NCBI RefSeq assembly: GCF_028751195.1
Contig: NZ_CP066784.1
Location: 372,001-436,000, forward strand
DNA from: Alicyclobacillus sp. ALC3
GTDB taxonomy: Bacteria; Bacillota; Bacilli; Alicyclobacillales; Alicyclobacillaceae
Direction of reading: 5' to 3'
Length of the DNA stretch: 64,000 nt
Shown: piece by piece, positions 18,228 through 26,755 of the stretch
Layout: each line of letters opens with the position of its first letter
Position numbering within the stretch: position 1 is the stretch's first letter
The notes under the pieces: model-generated
The model's input: the letters and a program-made list of their open reading frames with translations, nothing else
What the model was told of the DNA's origin: nothing
The model's database searches: none
Made by a program: the position numbers and the translations under genes

Positions 18228-19565
18228 TTGTCTAGCGCACAGTCGCCTACCGAGGTGCAGCCAGCGAACTGGCTGGAACGCAGAAATCAGTTTGTGCCAA
18301 AAGGTGTATCCGTGCAGAACCCAATCTGCATCTCAAAGGCAGAGGGTGCCCGCATGTGGGACAGTGAAGGCCGCGAGTACCTCGACTTCGCAGGCGGCAT
18401 TGGCTGCCTCAACGTCGGTAGCGCCAACCCGGAAGTCGTTGAGGCTGTGAAGGCTCAAGCAGAGCAGTTTTTCCACACCTGTATTCACGTAACGCTCAAC
18501 GAACCGTATCTCCGGCTCGCTGAAGAGCTCTGCCGAATCACCCCCATTGCCGGCCCTCTTAAGGCCCTGCTAGCGAACAGCGGTGCCGAGGCCGTGGAAA
18601 ATGCAATCAAAGTCGCGAAGAGTTACACTGGCAGAAAAGCAGTCATTGCCTTCGACTACGCATTCCATGGACGAACCACACTCGGCATGTCGCTGACGAG
18701 TAAAGTTCATCCCTACAAGGCTGGATTTGGGCCGTTTGTCCCAGAGATTTATCGGCTTCCGTACGCAAACTGCTACCGGTGTCCGTTTGGTCAGACGCCT
18801 GACGCTTGCAGCTACGAGTGTGTTGATGCAATGGTCAAAGCGTTCGACACCTATGTAGATGCGAACGACGTCGCAGCGGTCATCTTGGAACCCGTCCAAG
18901 GCGAAGGCGGCTTCATTGTTCCGCCGCCCGACTACCTGCCCCGTTTGCGAGAAGTCTGCAAGACCCGCGGAATCGTGTTTATCGTCGATGAGGTGCAGTC
19001 AGGTTTCGGTCGCACCGGGCGCATGTTCTCGACCGATCACTACGAAGGTCTCGATCCGGACATCATCGTGATGGCAAAGTCCATGGGGGCCGGACTACCG
19101 ATCTCTGGAGTCGTGGGTAAAGCCGAGGTCATGGACAGCACGGAAGTCGGGGGGCTCGGGGGCACGTACGGTGGCAATCCGCTTGCGGCGGCGGCTGCGC
19201 TTAAGGTAATCGAGATTATGGAGCGCGACAACCTGTCTGCTCGAGCACAAGTCATGGGTGACCGGAGCCTAAATCACTTCCGTCAGTTGCAACAGGAGAT
19301 TGAATGTATCGGGGATGTGCGCGGCCAAGGGGCCATGGTCGCCGTTGAGTTCGTCAAGGACCGAGTCACGAAGGAACCGTATCCGGAAGTCGTGGCGAAG
19401 GTCAGCAAAAAGTGTCTAGAAAAAGGCGTGATTACCGTCAAAGCAGGCGTCTACAACAACGTCCTGCGCCTGCTTGCACCGCTCGTGATCACGGATGAAG
19501 AACTGAACGAAGGGCTCAGCCGTTTTACAGAGGCGATCCGCGAATCCGTCGTTGAACTCGCGTAA
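18228..19565 (+). CDS. gabT: 4-aminobutyrate (GABA) aminotransferase
   Basis: Class-III PLP aminotransferase, 445 residues, that moves the amino group of GABA to 2-oxoglutarate to give succinate semialdehyde. Motifs: DFAGGIGCLNVGSANPEV near the N-terminus, NSGAEAVENAIKVAK, EPVQGEGGFIVPP, VDEVQSGFGRTGRMF and IVMAKSMGAGLPISG with the PLP lysine. The YRCPFGQTPDACSYEC segment with three cysteines is also seen in Gram-positive GabT proteins. The TTG at 18228 follows GAGGGGGA. It is followed 82 bases later by an aldehyde dehydrogenase, and together they complete the putrescine-to-succinate route begun on the other strand. Confidence 0.88.
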   Translation: MSSAQSPTEVQPANWLERRNQFVPKGVSVQNPICISKAEGARMWDSEGREYLDFAGGIGCLNVGSANPEVVEAVKAQAEQFFHTCIHVTLNEPYLRLAEELCRITPIAGPLKALLANSGAEAVENAIKVAKSYTGRKAVIAFDYAFHGRTTLGMSLTSKVHPYKAGFGPFVPEIYRLPYANCYRCPFGQTPDACSYECVDAMVKAFDTYVDANDVAAVILEPVQGEGGFIVPPPDYLPRLREVCKTRGIVFIVDEVQSGFGRTGRMFSTDHYEGLDPDIIVMAKSMGAGLPISGVVGKAEVMDSTEVGGLGGTYGGNPLAAAAALKVIEIMERDNLSARAQVMGDRSLNHFRQLQQEIECIGDVRGQGAMVAVEFVKDRVTKEPYPEVVAKVSKKCLEKGVITVKAGVYNNVLRLLAPLVITDEELNEGLSRFTEAIRESVVELA

Positions 19566-19647
19566 ATCGCAGTGAAGGCGTAGGGAGCGTCATGCCTGCT
19601 CACTCACGCTTGACAAAGTACAACAATACAGACAGGAGCGTTCTCGC

Positions 19648-21051
19648 ATGAGTCTTTGGATTGCTGGCGAGTGGATTCAAACTCAGGACCAGTCGCCTGT
19701 AACAAACAAGTTCACCGGCGAGGTCATCGGTTACACGTCAAACGCCACGCGCGAACACATTCACACAGCAGTTACGGCGGCACAGCGTGCGATGAAGGAA
19801 CACCCGCTCAGCACAGAGCAGCGCTACCAAATCCTGCTCGGCACGGCGAATCTCTTGCACAAGCACCAAGAGGAACTCGGCCTCTTGGTCGCCAAAGAGG
19901 GCGGCAAACCATACAAAGAAGCGTTTGCGGAAGTCGGCCGTGCGCAGCGCACATTCACGATCGCGGCTGAAGAAGCCAAGCGCATTCACGGAGAAATGGT
20001 GCCGATTTCGACCACAGACCCGGTTGGAAAGCTAGCGTTCACGTTGCGGACCCCGGTCGGCGTCGTGTGCGCCATCTCACCGTTCAACTTTCCAATTAAT
20101 CTTGTGGCGCATAAAATTGCGCCAGCTATTGCCGCTGGCAACGCCTTCGTGCTCAAGCCAGCCAGCACGACGCCGCTCGTCGCAATCCGCTTGTGCCAAC
20201 TTATGGAGGAAGCTGGTCTCCCGCGTGGGTACGGCAACCTGGTGACGGGCGGGGGGCGAACCGTTGGTGAGTGGCTGCTCGAAGAGGAAGGGTTCGCGTT
20301 CTACACCTTTACCGGTAGCCCAGGAGTCGGTAAACACCTCAAAGACAAAATCGGACTTCGCCGCTGCACCCTAGAGCTCGGCTCCAACAGCGCGACCATT
20401 GTCCACAACGACGCCGACGTGAAACACGCGGCAGTTCGCTGCGCTCGGACTGCGTTCAACAACGCCGGGCAAATCTGCATCTCTGTTCAGCGCATCTTCG
20501 TCCACGAGGATGTTTACGACACCTTTCTCAAGGAATTGGTTGCTGAAACCAAGCAGTTGAAGGTCGGCGATCCAACTGACCCGACGACAGACATCGGCCC
20601 CATGATTGACGTGCGTGAAGCTGAGCGAGCTGTCGCTTGGATTCAAGAAGCAGTCGATGCAGGCGCCAAGTTGCACCTAGGCGGCATCAGTGAGGGCGCT
20701 GTCGTGCAGCCAACCATTCTGACGGATGTGGACCTCGGGCAAAAGGTATGCTGCGAGGAAGCGTTTGCGCCGCTGGTCATTGTCAACCCTTACAAAGACA
20801 TCGATGAAGCAATCGCGTTCGTCAACCAGTCAAAGTACGGGCTACAAGGGGGACTTTTCACCTCATCGCTCGACGTCATGTTGAAAGGCGCTCGAGAAAT
20901 CCACGTCGGTGGCCTGATGGTCAATGAAACCTCAAACTACCGCAGCGATGAGATGCCGTATGGCGGTGTAAAGGAGAGCGGGATTGGCCGTGAAGGGCCA
21001 AGATATACGATTGAGGAGATGACGGAGATGAAGTTGGTGGTCATTCACTGA
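19648..21051 (+). CDS. Aldehyde dehydrogenase, possible succinate-semialdehyde dehydrogenase
   Basis: NAD(P)-dependent aldehyde dehydrogenase, 467 residues. The catalytic cysteine is C277 in NNAGQICIS and the general base E243 is in LELGSNSA; FTGSPGVGK is the cofactor loop. The protein is somewhat closer in feel to the lactaldehyde/phosphonoacetaldehyde dehydrogenase branch (LELGSNSA rather than LELGGNAP) than to classic GabD, so substrate is not certain. It follows gabT with AGGAG before its ATG and a strong terminator after, giving a two-gene unit. Succinate semialdehyde is the expected substrate by context. Confidence 0.85.
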   Translation: MSLWIAGEWIQTQDQSPVTNKFTGEVIGYTSNATREHIHTAVTAAQRAMKEHPLSTEQRYQILLGTANLLHKHQEELGLLVAKEGGKPYKEAFAEVGRAQRTFTIAAEEAKRIHGEMVPISTTDPVGKLAFTLRTPVGVVCAISPFNFPINLVAHKIAPAIAAGNAFVLKPASTTPLVAIRLCQLMEEAGLPRGYGNLVTGGGRTVGEWLLEEEGFAFYTFTGSPGVGKHLKDKIGLRRCTLELGSNSATIVHNDADVKHAAVRCARTAFNNAGQICISVQRIFVHEDVYDTFLKELVAETKQLKVGDPTDPTTDIGPMIDVREAERAVAWIQEAVDAGAKLHLGGISEGAVVQPTILTDVDLGQKVCCEEAFAPLVIVNPYKDIDEAIAFVNQSKYGLQGGLFTSSLDVMLKGAREIHVGGLMVNETSNYRSDEMPYGGVKESGIGREGPRYTIEEMTEMKLVVIH

Positions 21052-21080
21052 TACCACTACACTGATTGACTGTAAGCGGT

Positions 21081-21124
21081 GGGCCTCCCCTAGGCGCGAC
21101 TCGCGTCCAGCGGAGGCCCTTTTT
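21081..21124 (+). terminator. Rho-independent terminator of the gabT unit
   Basis: GGGCCTCC pairs with GGAGGCCC, directly followed by TTTTT. It lies 30 bases after the stop of the aldehyde dehydrogenase. Confidence 0.9.
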
Positions 21125-21148
21125 AGCTCTAGTTTTGACACCTTTGCT

Positions 21149-21727
21149 TTAACTCTTTCGCATGTTAGCCTGTCCTACCTGTTGCATATGTGCGTGCTTG
21201 TGGAAATTATATCCATTTGTTGGAAACAGGGTCGACTTCACCAAGCCAGTTCCGGACAGCTCCGCGACACTCGCGATAATGCAGACAAAGGACAACGCGG
21301 CCATCACCAAGTGCGTAACCAACAGACGGTAACCGAGTCCCCGGCGTCGGGCATTGTAGAAAAAGTAAAAGTACAGGCCCGACAGAAAGGTCGCCAGAAT
21401 GACAATCAGCGAAGCCCAGAGCACGATACCCGCATACGCGTGTGACGGGCCATAGTGCATCAACCACCGTGCAAACAAAACACAAAACAACACAACAGTA
21501 GCGGTCGCCCCCACGACGTGCAGCGTCACGAGGAGAAATGGGAAACGGGGTTTAATTCGGAAGGTAAAACCTCCGAACAGTATCAACCCCACCGCCGAGG
21601 TCGCAAGCGCGAGAAGAAATGTCCACTGCCACAAAGTCACCACGAATGCCCCCAGTTGACACAGCGATCTCGGTGTAAGGGGCTGCTCTTGACAGCTGCC
21701 TTCCGAGTCTAGTTTTTTTGTCCCCAT
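21149..21727 (-). CDS. Unknown four- to five-helix membrane protein
   Basis: 192 residues from the ATG at 21727, but that start has no ribosome site. An in-frame GTG just before VTLWQWTF follows CTGGGGGCATTC and is a better start, giving about 163 residues. Four or five hydrophobic segments are visible (WTFLLALATSAVGLILFGG, TLHVVGATATVVLFCVLF, YAGIVLWASLIVILATFLS, LVTHLVMAALSFVCIIASV). Histidines lie at helix ends (LLVTLHVVG, THLVMA), as in small haem-binding membrane proteins, but no family is recognised. It is divergent from ctaG, so a role in the respiratory chain is possible. Confidence 0.65.
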   Translation of the reverse strand: MGTKKLDSEGSCQEQPLTPRSLCQLGAFVVTLWQWTFLLALATSAVGLILFGGFTFRIKPRFPFLLVTLHVVGATATVVLFCVLFARWLMHYGPSHAYAGIVLWASLIVILATFLSGLYFYFFYNARRRGLGYRLLVTHLVMAALSFVCIIASVAELSGTGLVKSTLFPTNGYNFHKHAHMQQVGQANMRKS

Positions 21728-21732
21728 CTATG

Positions 21733-21832
21733 GTAACATGAAAGAGGGTTCCGTGGCGCATTGACCGGAGCCCGGTTTAGCGATTGCCATGTTACGCCAT
21801 CGTCGCGGACTCCCTCGGGAGGCCCTTTTGTT
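21733..21832 (+). ncRNA. Structured 5' leader of ctaG with terminator-like hairpin
   Basis: A GTAACATG/CATGTTAC pairing (21733-21740 with 21788-21795) encloses a GC-rich region. It is followed by CTCCC-TC-GGGAG (21810-21821) and TTTT. The 5' part of that hairpin (CGGACTCCCTC) can also pair with GAGGGTTCCG at 21744-21753. Mutually exclusive pairings before a T-run are typical of attenuators or riboswitches, but I do not recognise a known class. It ends about 20 bases before the ctaG start. Confidence 0.4.
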
Positions 21833-21854
21833 ATTGGAGTAAAGGAGGCTCACT

Positions 21855-22634
21855 ATGCCTGGCATATTTTCTACTGCCAATCTGATGGATATCATTAGTC
21901 CGCAAATCGCTGCAGTGGCGGCCGGGGTACTTGTCCTGTACTTACTGACCGCTTACGGGCCCCTCCGACGCTTTTACCGAAGTCCCGGGACGGTCACAAG
22001 TGGACAACTAGTCGCATTTGTTTCGGCTTGTGTGCTCTTGTACCTGTCGTTCGGCGGCCCCCTCGACTACGTGTCGGACAACTACCTGTTTTCTGTACAC
22101 ATGTTCGCCCATATGCTCGAAATCGTCGTCATGGCGCCCTTGTACATTGCCGGAACGCCAAATTGGATGGTTCAGCGCCTACTCGATTCTCGGTTTGTGC
22201 AACGCATGTCCGGCAATCAAACGCAGCCGATTATTACCGCCCTCATCTTTAACGGTGTCATCGCGATTTTTCATATCCCGGCCCTGTACGACTTCGCACT
22301 GCGGAATGAACCGTTTCACTTCTTCGAACACCTCTGTTTCTTCGCCGTCGCGCTTGTCTTGTGGCGGTCGCTCTGGGACCTCACCCCTGGCAAGAAGATG
22401 TTAGCGCTTCTGCTCAACTACAACCTTGGCATGCCGCTTGTCATCTTCATGATTGTAGCGCGCTCACCGTGGTACACGTTCTATGTCACACGCCCACGCA
22501 TTTGGCCTTGGCTGACCCCGATTGCTGACCAACAGATTGGTGCCATCGTCATGGCGGTCATGATGATGGGCTCGTTCGCCATCGTCGGAGTCCGAGCCTA
22601 TGCTAGACAGGATGAGTCAATATGGTACGCGTGA
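21855..22634 (+). CDS. ctaG: CtaG-type cytochrome c oxidase assembly protein
   Basis: Polytopic membrane protein of 259 residues of the caa3_CtaG family, needed for maturation (copper/haem insertion or stability) of terminal oxidases in Bacillus. It has about six to seven membrane segments, with the characteristic GGPLDYVSDNYLFSVHMFAHML segment read in parts as SVHMFAHML, and later histidines in FHFFEHL. AAAGGAGG lies just before the ATG. The next gene overlaps its end by 13 bases. The cytochrome oxidase genes lie nearby on the opposite strand, which supports the function. Confidence 0.88.
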   Translation: MPGIFSTANLMDIISPQIAAVAAGVLVLYLLTAYGPLRRFYRSPGTVTSGQLVAFVSACVLLYLSFGGPLDYVSDNYLFSVHMFAHMLEIVVMAPLYIAGTPNWMVQRLLDSRFVQRMSGNQTQPIITALIFNGVIAIFHIPALYDFALRNEPFHFFEHLCFFAVALVLWRSLWDLTPGKKMLALLLNYNLGMPLVIFMIVARSPWYTFYVTRPRIWPWLTPIADQQIGAIVMAVMMMGSFAIVGVRAYARQDESIWYA

Positions 22635-23578
22635 TTGACAGTGTGGCCTTGAAAGACCAATCCGGTTATGGCTTCCTCCGTATCGGACTTGGCGTGATGT
22701 GGGTTGTCGATGCAATTCTCCAGTTGCAGCCTGGAATGTTTCAGACTGCGTTTTACGGCAATCTTCCAAACTCCGTCATGCCGTCATTGTTGCAACAAGT
22801 GTCGGAATCCACTGTGTCTTGGGCTGTGCCAGCCATCAAGTTCACACAGTTCATGTACGGGCAATCTCCCGTGCTGGTAAATCTGCTTGTTGTCGCCATT
22901 CAACTGACCCTCGCCTGCGGTCTGCTACTGCCTGTCGCCCCATCTCTCCAGCGACTGGCGGCCTTCGGAAGTGTTCTCTGGGGCGTTACAGTGTGGGTCT
23001 TCGGAGAGGGACTCGGGGGCACCTTCTCACTAGGGCACATGACATTTTACGGGGGATTTCCGGGGTCTGCCCTGTTATACGCGGTTGCAGGAGCATTTCT
23101 GTTGATGCGACAGCCCGATTGGGCGCAGGGGCGCTCGTCGAGGCGCCTCGTGTGGACGTTGACCGTGTACTTAGCTGCCTGTACTATCTTGCAACTCGTT
23201 CCTTTCAACCACCAATGGAACCGCGACACCCTGATGGGAATATTCGCCAACAGTGGTTTTCAGCCTCAACCTGCAGTACTCTCCGACCCGGTCATGGCCT
23301 TCTCCCTCTGGATCGCTGCACGGCCCGTGTCAGCCAACCTCCTGCTCTCTCTACTGCTCGCAGCGGCCACGATTACCATGGCACTTTGGCCTAAAGCACC
23401 GCAGGCACTTCGCGCAGCGTTGTACGTGTGGCTGTTTTTCAGCTGGTGGTTTGGCATGAACTTCGGCTACATCTTTTCGGGGCTCAGTACGGATCCAAAC
23501 ACAGCCCCCATACTGGCCCTGTTGGCGGGGACGGCCATGAAGGGACTCGTACCACCGTCTAAGCGGTCACATGCTTGA
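22622..23578 (+). CDS. Uncharacterised membrane protein coupled to ctaG
   Basis: 318 residues with about seven to eight hydrophobic segments and no recognised catalytic motif. The N-terminal GFLRIGLGVMWVVDAILQLQP resembles the first helix of DoxX/DoxD-like proteins. A later VFGEGLGGTFSLGHMTFYGG motif with acidic and glycine residues recurs in a related form (AFAEGFGLGGGTAFALG) in the membrane protein at 24196-25203, which suggests that the two are distant relatives. It overlaps ctaG by 13 bases and so is probably co-translated. A role near the oxidase is likely from position; the activity is unknown. Confidence 0.75.
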   Translation: MVRVIDSVALKDQSGYGFLRIGLGVMWVVDAILQLQPGMFQTAFYGNLPNSVMPSLLQQVSESTVSWAVPAIKFTQFMYGQSPVLVNLLVVAIQLTLACGLLLPVAPSLQRLAAFGSVLWGVTVWVFGEGLGGTFSLGHMTFYGGFPGSALLYAVAGAFLLMRQPDWAQGRSSRRLVWTLTVYLAACTILQLVPFNHQWNRDTLMGIFANSGFQPQPAVLSDPVMAFSLWIAARPVSANLLLSLLLAAATITMALWPKAPQALRAALYVWLFFSWWFGMNFGYIFSGLSTDPNTAPILALLAGTAMKGLVPPSKRSHA

Positions 23579-24209
23579 CCTTCACTACAGGCGAACTGCT
23601 GTTTGCTACCACTCTAAACCACATCCAAGTACCTGACCCGGCAGTCGGAGCAGACCACAGCAGATAGGTCCCAGCCTTATCTGCAAGAAAGCTGAACGAC
23701 TGTGATTGATTCAAACCAATCCCTTGATACGGCAATGCTGTCGCAGCTCCCTGGAGCGCAGCAGACGCATGCTTCCCAGACACAAGTGCACTCGGTTTTA
23801 CAACCATCAAACTACCTGGGACGAGGCCGTTTTTGTTCGTGAACTTGACCGTCACGTGCCACCCCACAGGAACGTCGATATCGGCGAACCCGTGACTGTA
23901 CCCGTTCAAAGATAGATTATTCGCGTTTAAACTGACCAATAACGTCACGGTCTTCGTGGCTACGTTCGTCTGCAGCCACGAAGTCGAAAGACGGGTGTTC
24001 GTCACATAGTCATTCACCACATACCGTGGCGGCGTGTTGGCGTCGATATTCACGGTTCCTGACGAACCTAGTGAACTCCCGCCAGATGGAAAAATCCCGC
24101 ACCCACTCACTAGCGCCATAACTGCAACGGAAGTCGTCAGTCCATAGGCAGCGCGTTTCCAACCCGGACGCGCGACGCACGTCGTTCTCAATCGTTTAAA
24201 CTGATTCAT
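23559..24209 (-). CDS. Sulfocyanin-like lipoprotein without copper ligands
   Basis: 216 residues from the ATG at 24209 (AAGGGG upstream). A lipobox at ALVSGCG predicts a membrane-anchored extracytoplasmic lipoprotein. The mature part shows the sulfocyanin/cupredoxin pattern (SLNGYSHGFADIDVPVGWHV, then KAGTYLLWSAP near the end). In blue-copper sulfocyanins the corresponding positions hold His, Cys, His and Met; here they read VPGSLMVV and LLWSAPTAGSG, and the mature domain has no cysteine. It is last in the oxidase-side minus-strand run and overlaps both neighbours slightly. The fold is inferred by motif resemblance; a non-copper structural or chaperone role is possible. Confidence 0.7.
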   Translation of the reverse strand: MNQFKRLRTTCVARPGWKRAAYGLTTSVAVMALVSGCGIFPSGGSSLGSSGTVNIDANTPPRYVVNDYVTNTRLSTSWLQTNVATKTVTLLVSLNANNLSLNGYSHGFADIDVPVGWHVTVKFTNKNGLVPGSLMVVKPSALVSGKHASAALQGAATALPYQGIGLNQSQSFSFLADKAGTYLLWSAPTAGSGTWMWFRVVANSSSPVVKVKHVTA

Positions 24210-25203
24210 GAGAAACCCCTTCACTTACGGCCCGCGACCACTCTGCAGCTGGTCGCGCTAGCCAACTGAGTACGACCACAAACGGGGCTGTGCCAAGCGC
24301 AAAGGCAGTTCCACCACCCAATCCAAACCCTTCAGCAAAGGCCCAGATTGCGAGGGAGAGAATTACAGACCCGCCCCAGAACCATGAGTGTCGCAGCCAA
24401 ATTACCCCGATAGCAATCACCAGAGATAAGACACCAAACACTAGCGACGAAATCACAGCTCCGTGGCTCAACCCAGTGAATACGGAAGCAACCATACTAG
24501 CAAGTGGTCCCGGCAACGCCTGTTGCGCCCGTTTTGCGAGTAAGGTGTACCCTTCCCCTGACCAAAAGTGGTTGGACGGAAGCCATTCAAACAACGTGAA
24601 AAGAAGCCAGTAAGCACCCAAGCTGAGAGTGGAAAACATGCGGTAGTTTGCTTTTTGGAAGATGAGCGGCAGTGAGCAGACCGCTACCAACAACCCAGTT
24701 CCCGGTGAACCGCCGAGAAAGCTTGGCTCTTTGCCAAGAAAGTGCCCCATCCCTTGCAAGAGTAGCCACACACCTAGACTGTAAACGAGCAACACCACAG
24801 AGGTAATCCTCACAGCGAATGACTCGGGGAACGACAACAACACCCCTGCAAACGTCAACTCAATCACAATCGACCAAATATTTAGCCAGAGGGCATGCGC
24901 AACCCACCAGTGCGCAACCCCCGGAAGCATTCCAACTGATACGAGCTGTCCCACACTGACAAACAACATACGTGGCCGAATCTGCCAGATGGCAGCCAGC
25001 GTCAAGAGCCCAATCAACCCCCACCGAAGCCACTCCAAATCTGGACGCAACCTCGGCTTGCGGGGCTTGGGCTCTTGTGCTGGTTCGTCTGATAACACCG
25101 CCGACAACTTGTTCATACCAAGCAACATGAACACTTTAAAGACAATCAAAAAGACAATACCGCCGACGAACTCCATCAAATCCAGGTAATACGTATGAAT
25201 CAT
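24196..25203 (-). CDS. Uncharacterised polytopic membrane protein of the oxidase cluster
   Basis: 335 residues, with about eight to nine membrane segments separated by short loops and one Pro/Arg/Lys-rich cytoplasmic loop (EPKPRKPRLRPDLEWLRWG). The ATG at 25203 follows AAGGGGGCG. The WAFAEGFGLGGGTAFALGTAP motif echoes VFGEGLGG in the protein at 22622-23578. It follows a small membrane protein with a gap of four bases and overlaps the next lipoprotein gene by 14 bases, so it is part of the ctaB run. Function unknown. Confidence 0.75.
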   Translation of the reverse strand: MIHTYYLDLMEFVGGIVFLIVFKVFMLLGMNKLSAVLSDEPAQEPKPRKPRLRPDLEWLRWGLIGLLTLAAIWQIRPRMLFVSVGQLVSVGMLPGVAHWWVAHALWLNIWSIVIELTFAGVLLSFPESFAVRITSVVLLVYSLGVWLLLQGMGHFLGKEPSFLGGSPGTGLLVAVCSLPLIFQKANYRMFSTLSLGAYWLLFTLFEWLPSNHFWSGEGYTLLAKRAQQALPGPLASMVASVFTGLSHGAVISSLVFGVLSLVIAIGVIWLRHSWFWGGSVILSLAIWAFAEGFGLGGGTAFALGTAPFVVVLSWLARPAAEWSRAVSEGVSHESV

Positions 25204-25207
25204 ACCG

Positions 25208-25510
25208 TCACGCCCCCTTAGCTGGTTCGTGGTTCGAAAACCCAATGAGGGCACCGACCAAGAAGCAGCTTCCCGCTCCTTCCCACAGGATTCCATCGGG
25301 AATAGTACCCAGTATCGCGGCAGCGAGCAACAACCACGGCGCGAACCGCCAGCGCAGCAATAGCAGCGCGCCAGAAACTACCCCTAGCGCAGAAAAGCCC
25401 AAGGTCAACCACACTTGCACAGCGTGCTCGGAAACTTGAAACGTCCCAGATATGACGCCGAGACCGGCGCCGACCAGCGTGATCACAAATGCAACCCAGC
25501 GCATCATCAC
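25208..25510 (-). CDS. Small membrane protein, 100 residues
   Basis: Three to four hydrophobic segments (VAFVITLVGAGLGVISG, LTLGFSALGVVSGALLLL, FAPWLLLAAAILGTI). The GTG at 25510 and two ATG codons right after it follow GCGGAGG; any could start it. It sits 11 bases after ctaB and 4 bases before the next membrane protein, in a tightly packed run. No family is recognised. Confidence 0.72.
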   Translation of the reverse strand: MMMRWVAFVITLVGAGLGVISGTFQVSEHAVQVWLTLGFSALGVVSGALLLLRWRFAPWLLLAAAILGTIPDGILWEGAGSCFLVGALIGFSNHEPAKGA

Positions 25511-25521
25511 GTATCCTCCGC

Positions 25522-26445
25522 CTAAACCAAGCTCGCCAAGGCAAGGACGAGGAAGAGTACAAACAAATACAAGATTGAGACAAAAAACGAACGTCGGGCA
25601 AACGTGAAGGAGTCATGCGGTTCGCGCAGCGTCTCCCACAGGGTATAAAGGAACACCGAGTTGAGCGCTACAGTCACAGGCAGGTAGAACCACGCCAAGG
25701 GCGTCAGCCACGGCATGGCCAAGCTCGACACAGTTAATACGACCCCATAAACCAGACTCTGTACCTTAGTCGTCATGGGACCCCTCACGACAGGCATCAT
25801 CGGAATGTTCGCCCGACGGTACTCCTCGTTCTTATACAAGGCAAGAGACCAAAAATGTGGCGGAGTCCAGAAAAAAATGATTAGGAACAGAAAAATCGCA
25901 GGAAGCCCAATATGCCCCGTCACTGCTGCCGCTCCAATGAGTGGCGGAAAAGCCCCAGCACCTCCACCGATCACAATATTCTGCGGTGTGCGCCGTTTCA
26001 ACCACATCGTGTAAACCACCGCATAATAGAACGCCCCTACGCCTGAAAGTACAGCTGACAGCGGGTTAACCAAAGTCGCAAACAGTACGACAGAAGCAAC
26101 CATCAACAAAACCGCAAATGCCAAGGCGCGTTCTGGCGAAACGATGCCCGCCGGAATTGGACGGTTCTGCGTCCGCTTCATCAATTGATCGATGTCGCGG
26201 TCATACCACATGTTAAAGGCTGCCGAACCACCTGTGGACAACGCAAGCCCGAACAAGGTCAAAATCGTTACGGAAAGGCTAGGCCAACCATGGTCGGCTA
26301 CAATCATGCCACCAAGACCCGTGTAAAGGAGAAGCAGCATGATGCGCGGTTTGGTTAGATCAAAGTAGGCACGAAGTTCCCTTTGTATGGACAGTTCTCG
26401 AGACGGGGCCTCAAGAGCAGCGATGCTGTCCAGCTTTCTCATCAT
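25522..26445 (-). CDS. ctaB: Protohaem IX farnesyltransferase (haem O synthase)
   Basis: Membrane-bound UbiA-family prenyltransferase, 307 residues. It adds a farnesyl group to haem B to make haem O, the precursor of haem A for aa3 oxidases. Both Asp-rich sites are visible: NMWYDRDIDQLMKRT for the prenyl diphosphate and, further on, the YKNEEYRRANIPMMP segment. KPRIMLLLLYT near the N-terminus is also typical. It lies downstream of the oxidase subunit genes. The haem A synthase CtaA, if present, is outside the window. Confidence 0.93.
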   Translation of the reverse strand: MMRKLDSIAALEAPSRELSIQRELRAYFDLTKPRIMLLLLYTGLGGMIVADHGWPSLSVTILTLFGLALSTGGSAAFNMWYDRDIDQLMKRTQNRPIPAGIVSPERALAFAVLLMVASVVLFATLVNPLSAVLSGVGAFYYAVVYTMWLKRRTPQNIVIGGGAGAFPPLIGAAAVTGHIGLPAIFLFLIIFFWTPPHFWSLALYKNEEYRRANIPMMPVVRGPMTTKVQSLVYGVVLTVSSLAMPWLTPLAWFYLPVTVALNSVFLYTLWETLREPHDSFTFARRSFFVSILYLFVLFLVLALASLV

Positions 26446-26471
26446 TTCCCCTCCCCTTCACTAAAGAGTCA

Positions 26472-26499
26472 CCCGCCACGCCCCGAAGGGTGTGGCGGG
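26472..26499. other. Strong hairpin between the oxidase genes and ctaB
   Basis: CCCGCCAC pairs perfectly with GTGGCGGG around a 12-base loop. It lies in the 62-base gap between the 75-residue gene and ctaB. There is no T-run, so it may be an mRNA-stability or processing element that sets lower ctaB expression than the oxidase subunits. Confidence 0.5.
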
Positions 26500-26507
26500 G
26501 TCACTCC

Positions 26508-26735
26508 TCAGCTGTTTATTGAGCTACCCGAATCGGACGGCGTCGATTTGGTATCCACCTTGCTGACGAGCAACCGATCGACCTTCATCGCCCACCGAGT
26601 GACCATCCAAATGATAACACCCATGATGATGATTTGAAAAACCCACCAACTGAAGTACCACCACAAAGGCATTCCCTGCGAAGCCGGAATGACCATCGGC
26701 AACGTCGGAAAAAAGTGCTCAGGGACATTCACCAT
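26508..26735 (-). CDS. Small single-helix membrane protein of the oxidase operon
   Basis: 75 residues with one strong membrane segment (WYFSWWVFQIIIMGVIIWMV) followed by a charged, Ser-rich C-terminus. It lies 20 bases after the subunit III gene, where small subunit IV-like proteins of haem-copper oxidases are often encoded. No sequence signature proves it, so subunit IV is a guess from size and place. Confidence 0.65.
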   Translation of the reverse strand: MVNVPEHFFPTLPMVIPASQGMPLWWYFSWWVFQIIIMGVIIWMVTRWAMKVDRLLVSKVDTKSTPSDSGSSINS

Positions 26736-26755
26736 TTACGATTCACCCGCCTTCT

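Noticed and set aside
21733-21832. Assignment of the ctaG leader to the guanidine (ykkC) or fluoride riboswitch
   Set aside because: Only short GC-rich similarities were seen; the conserved core blocks of those classes are missing.
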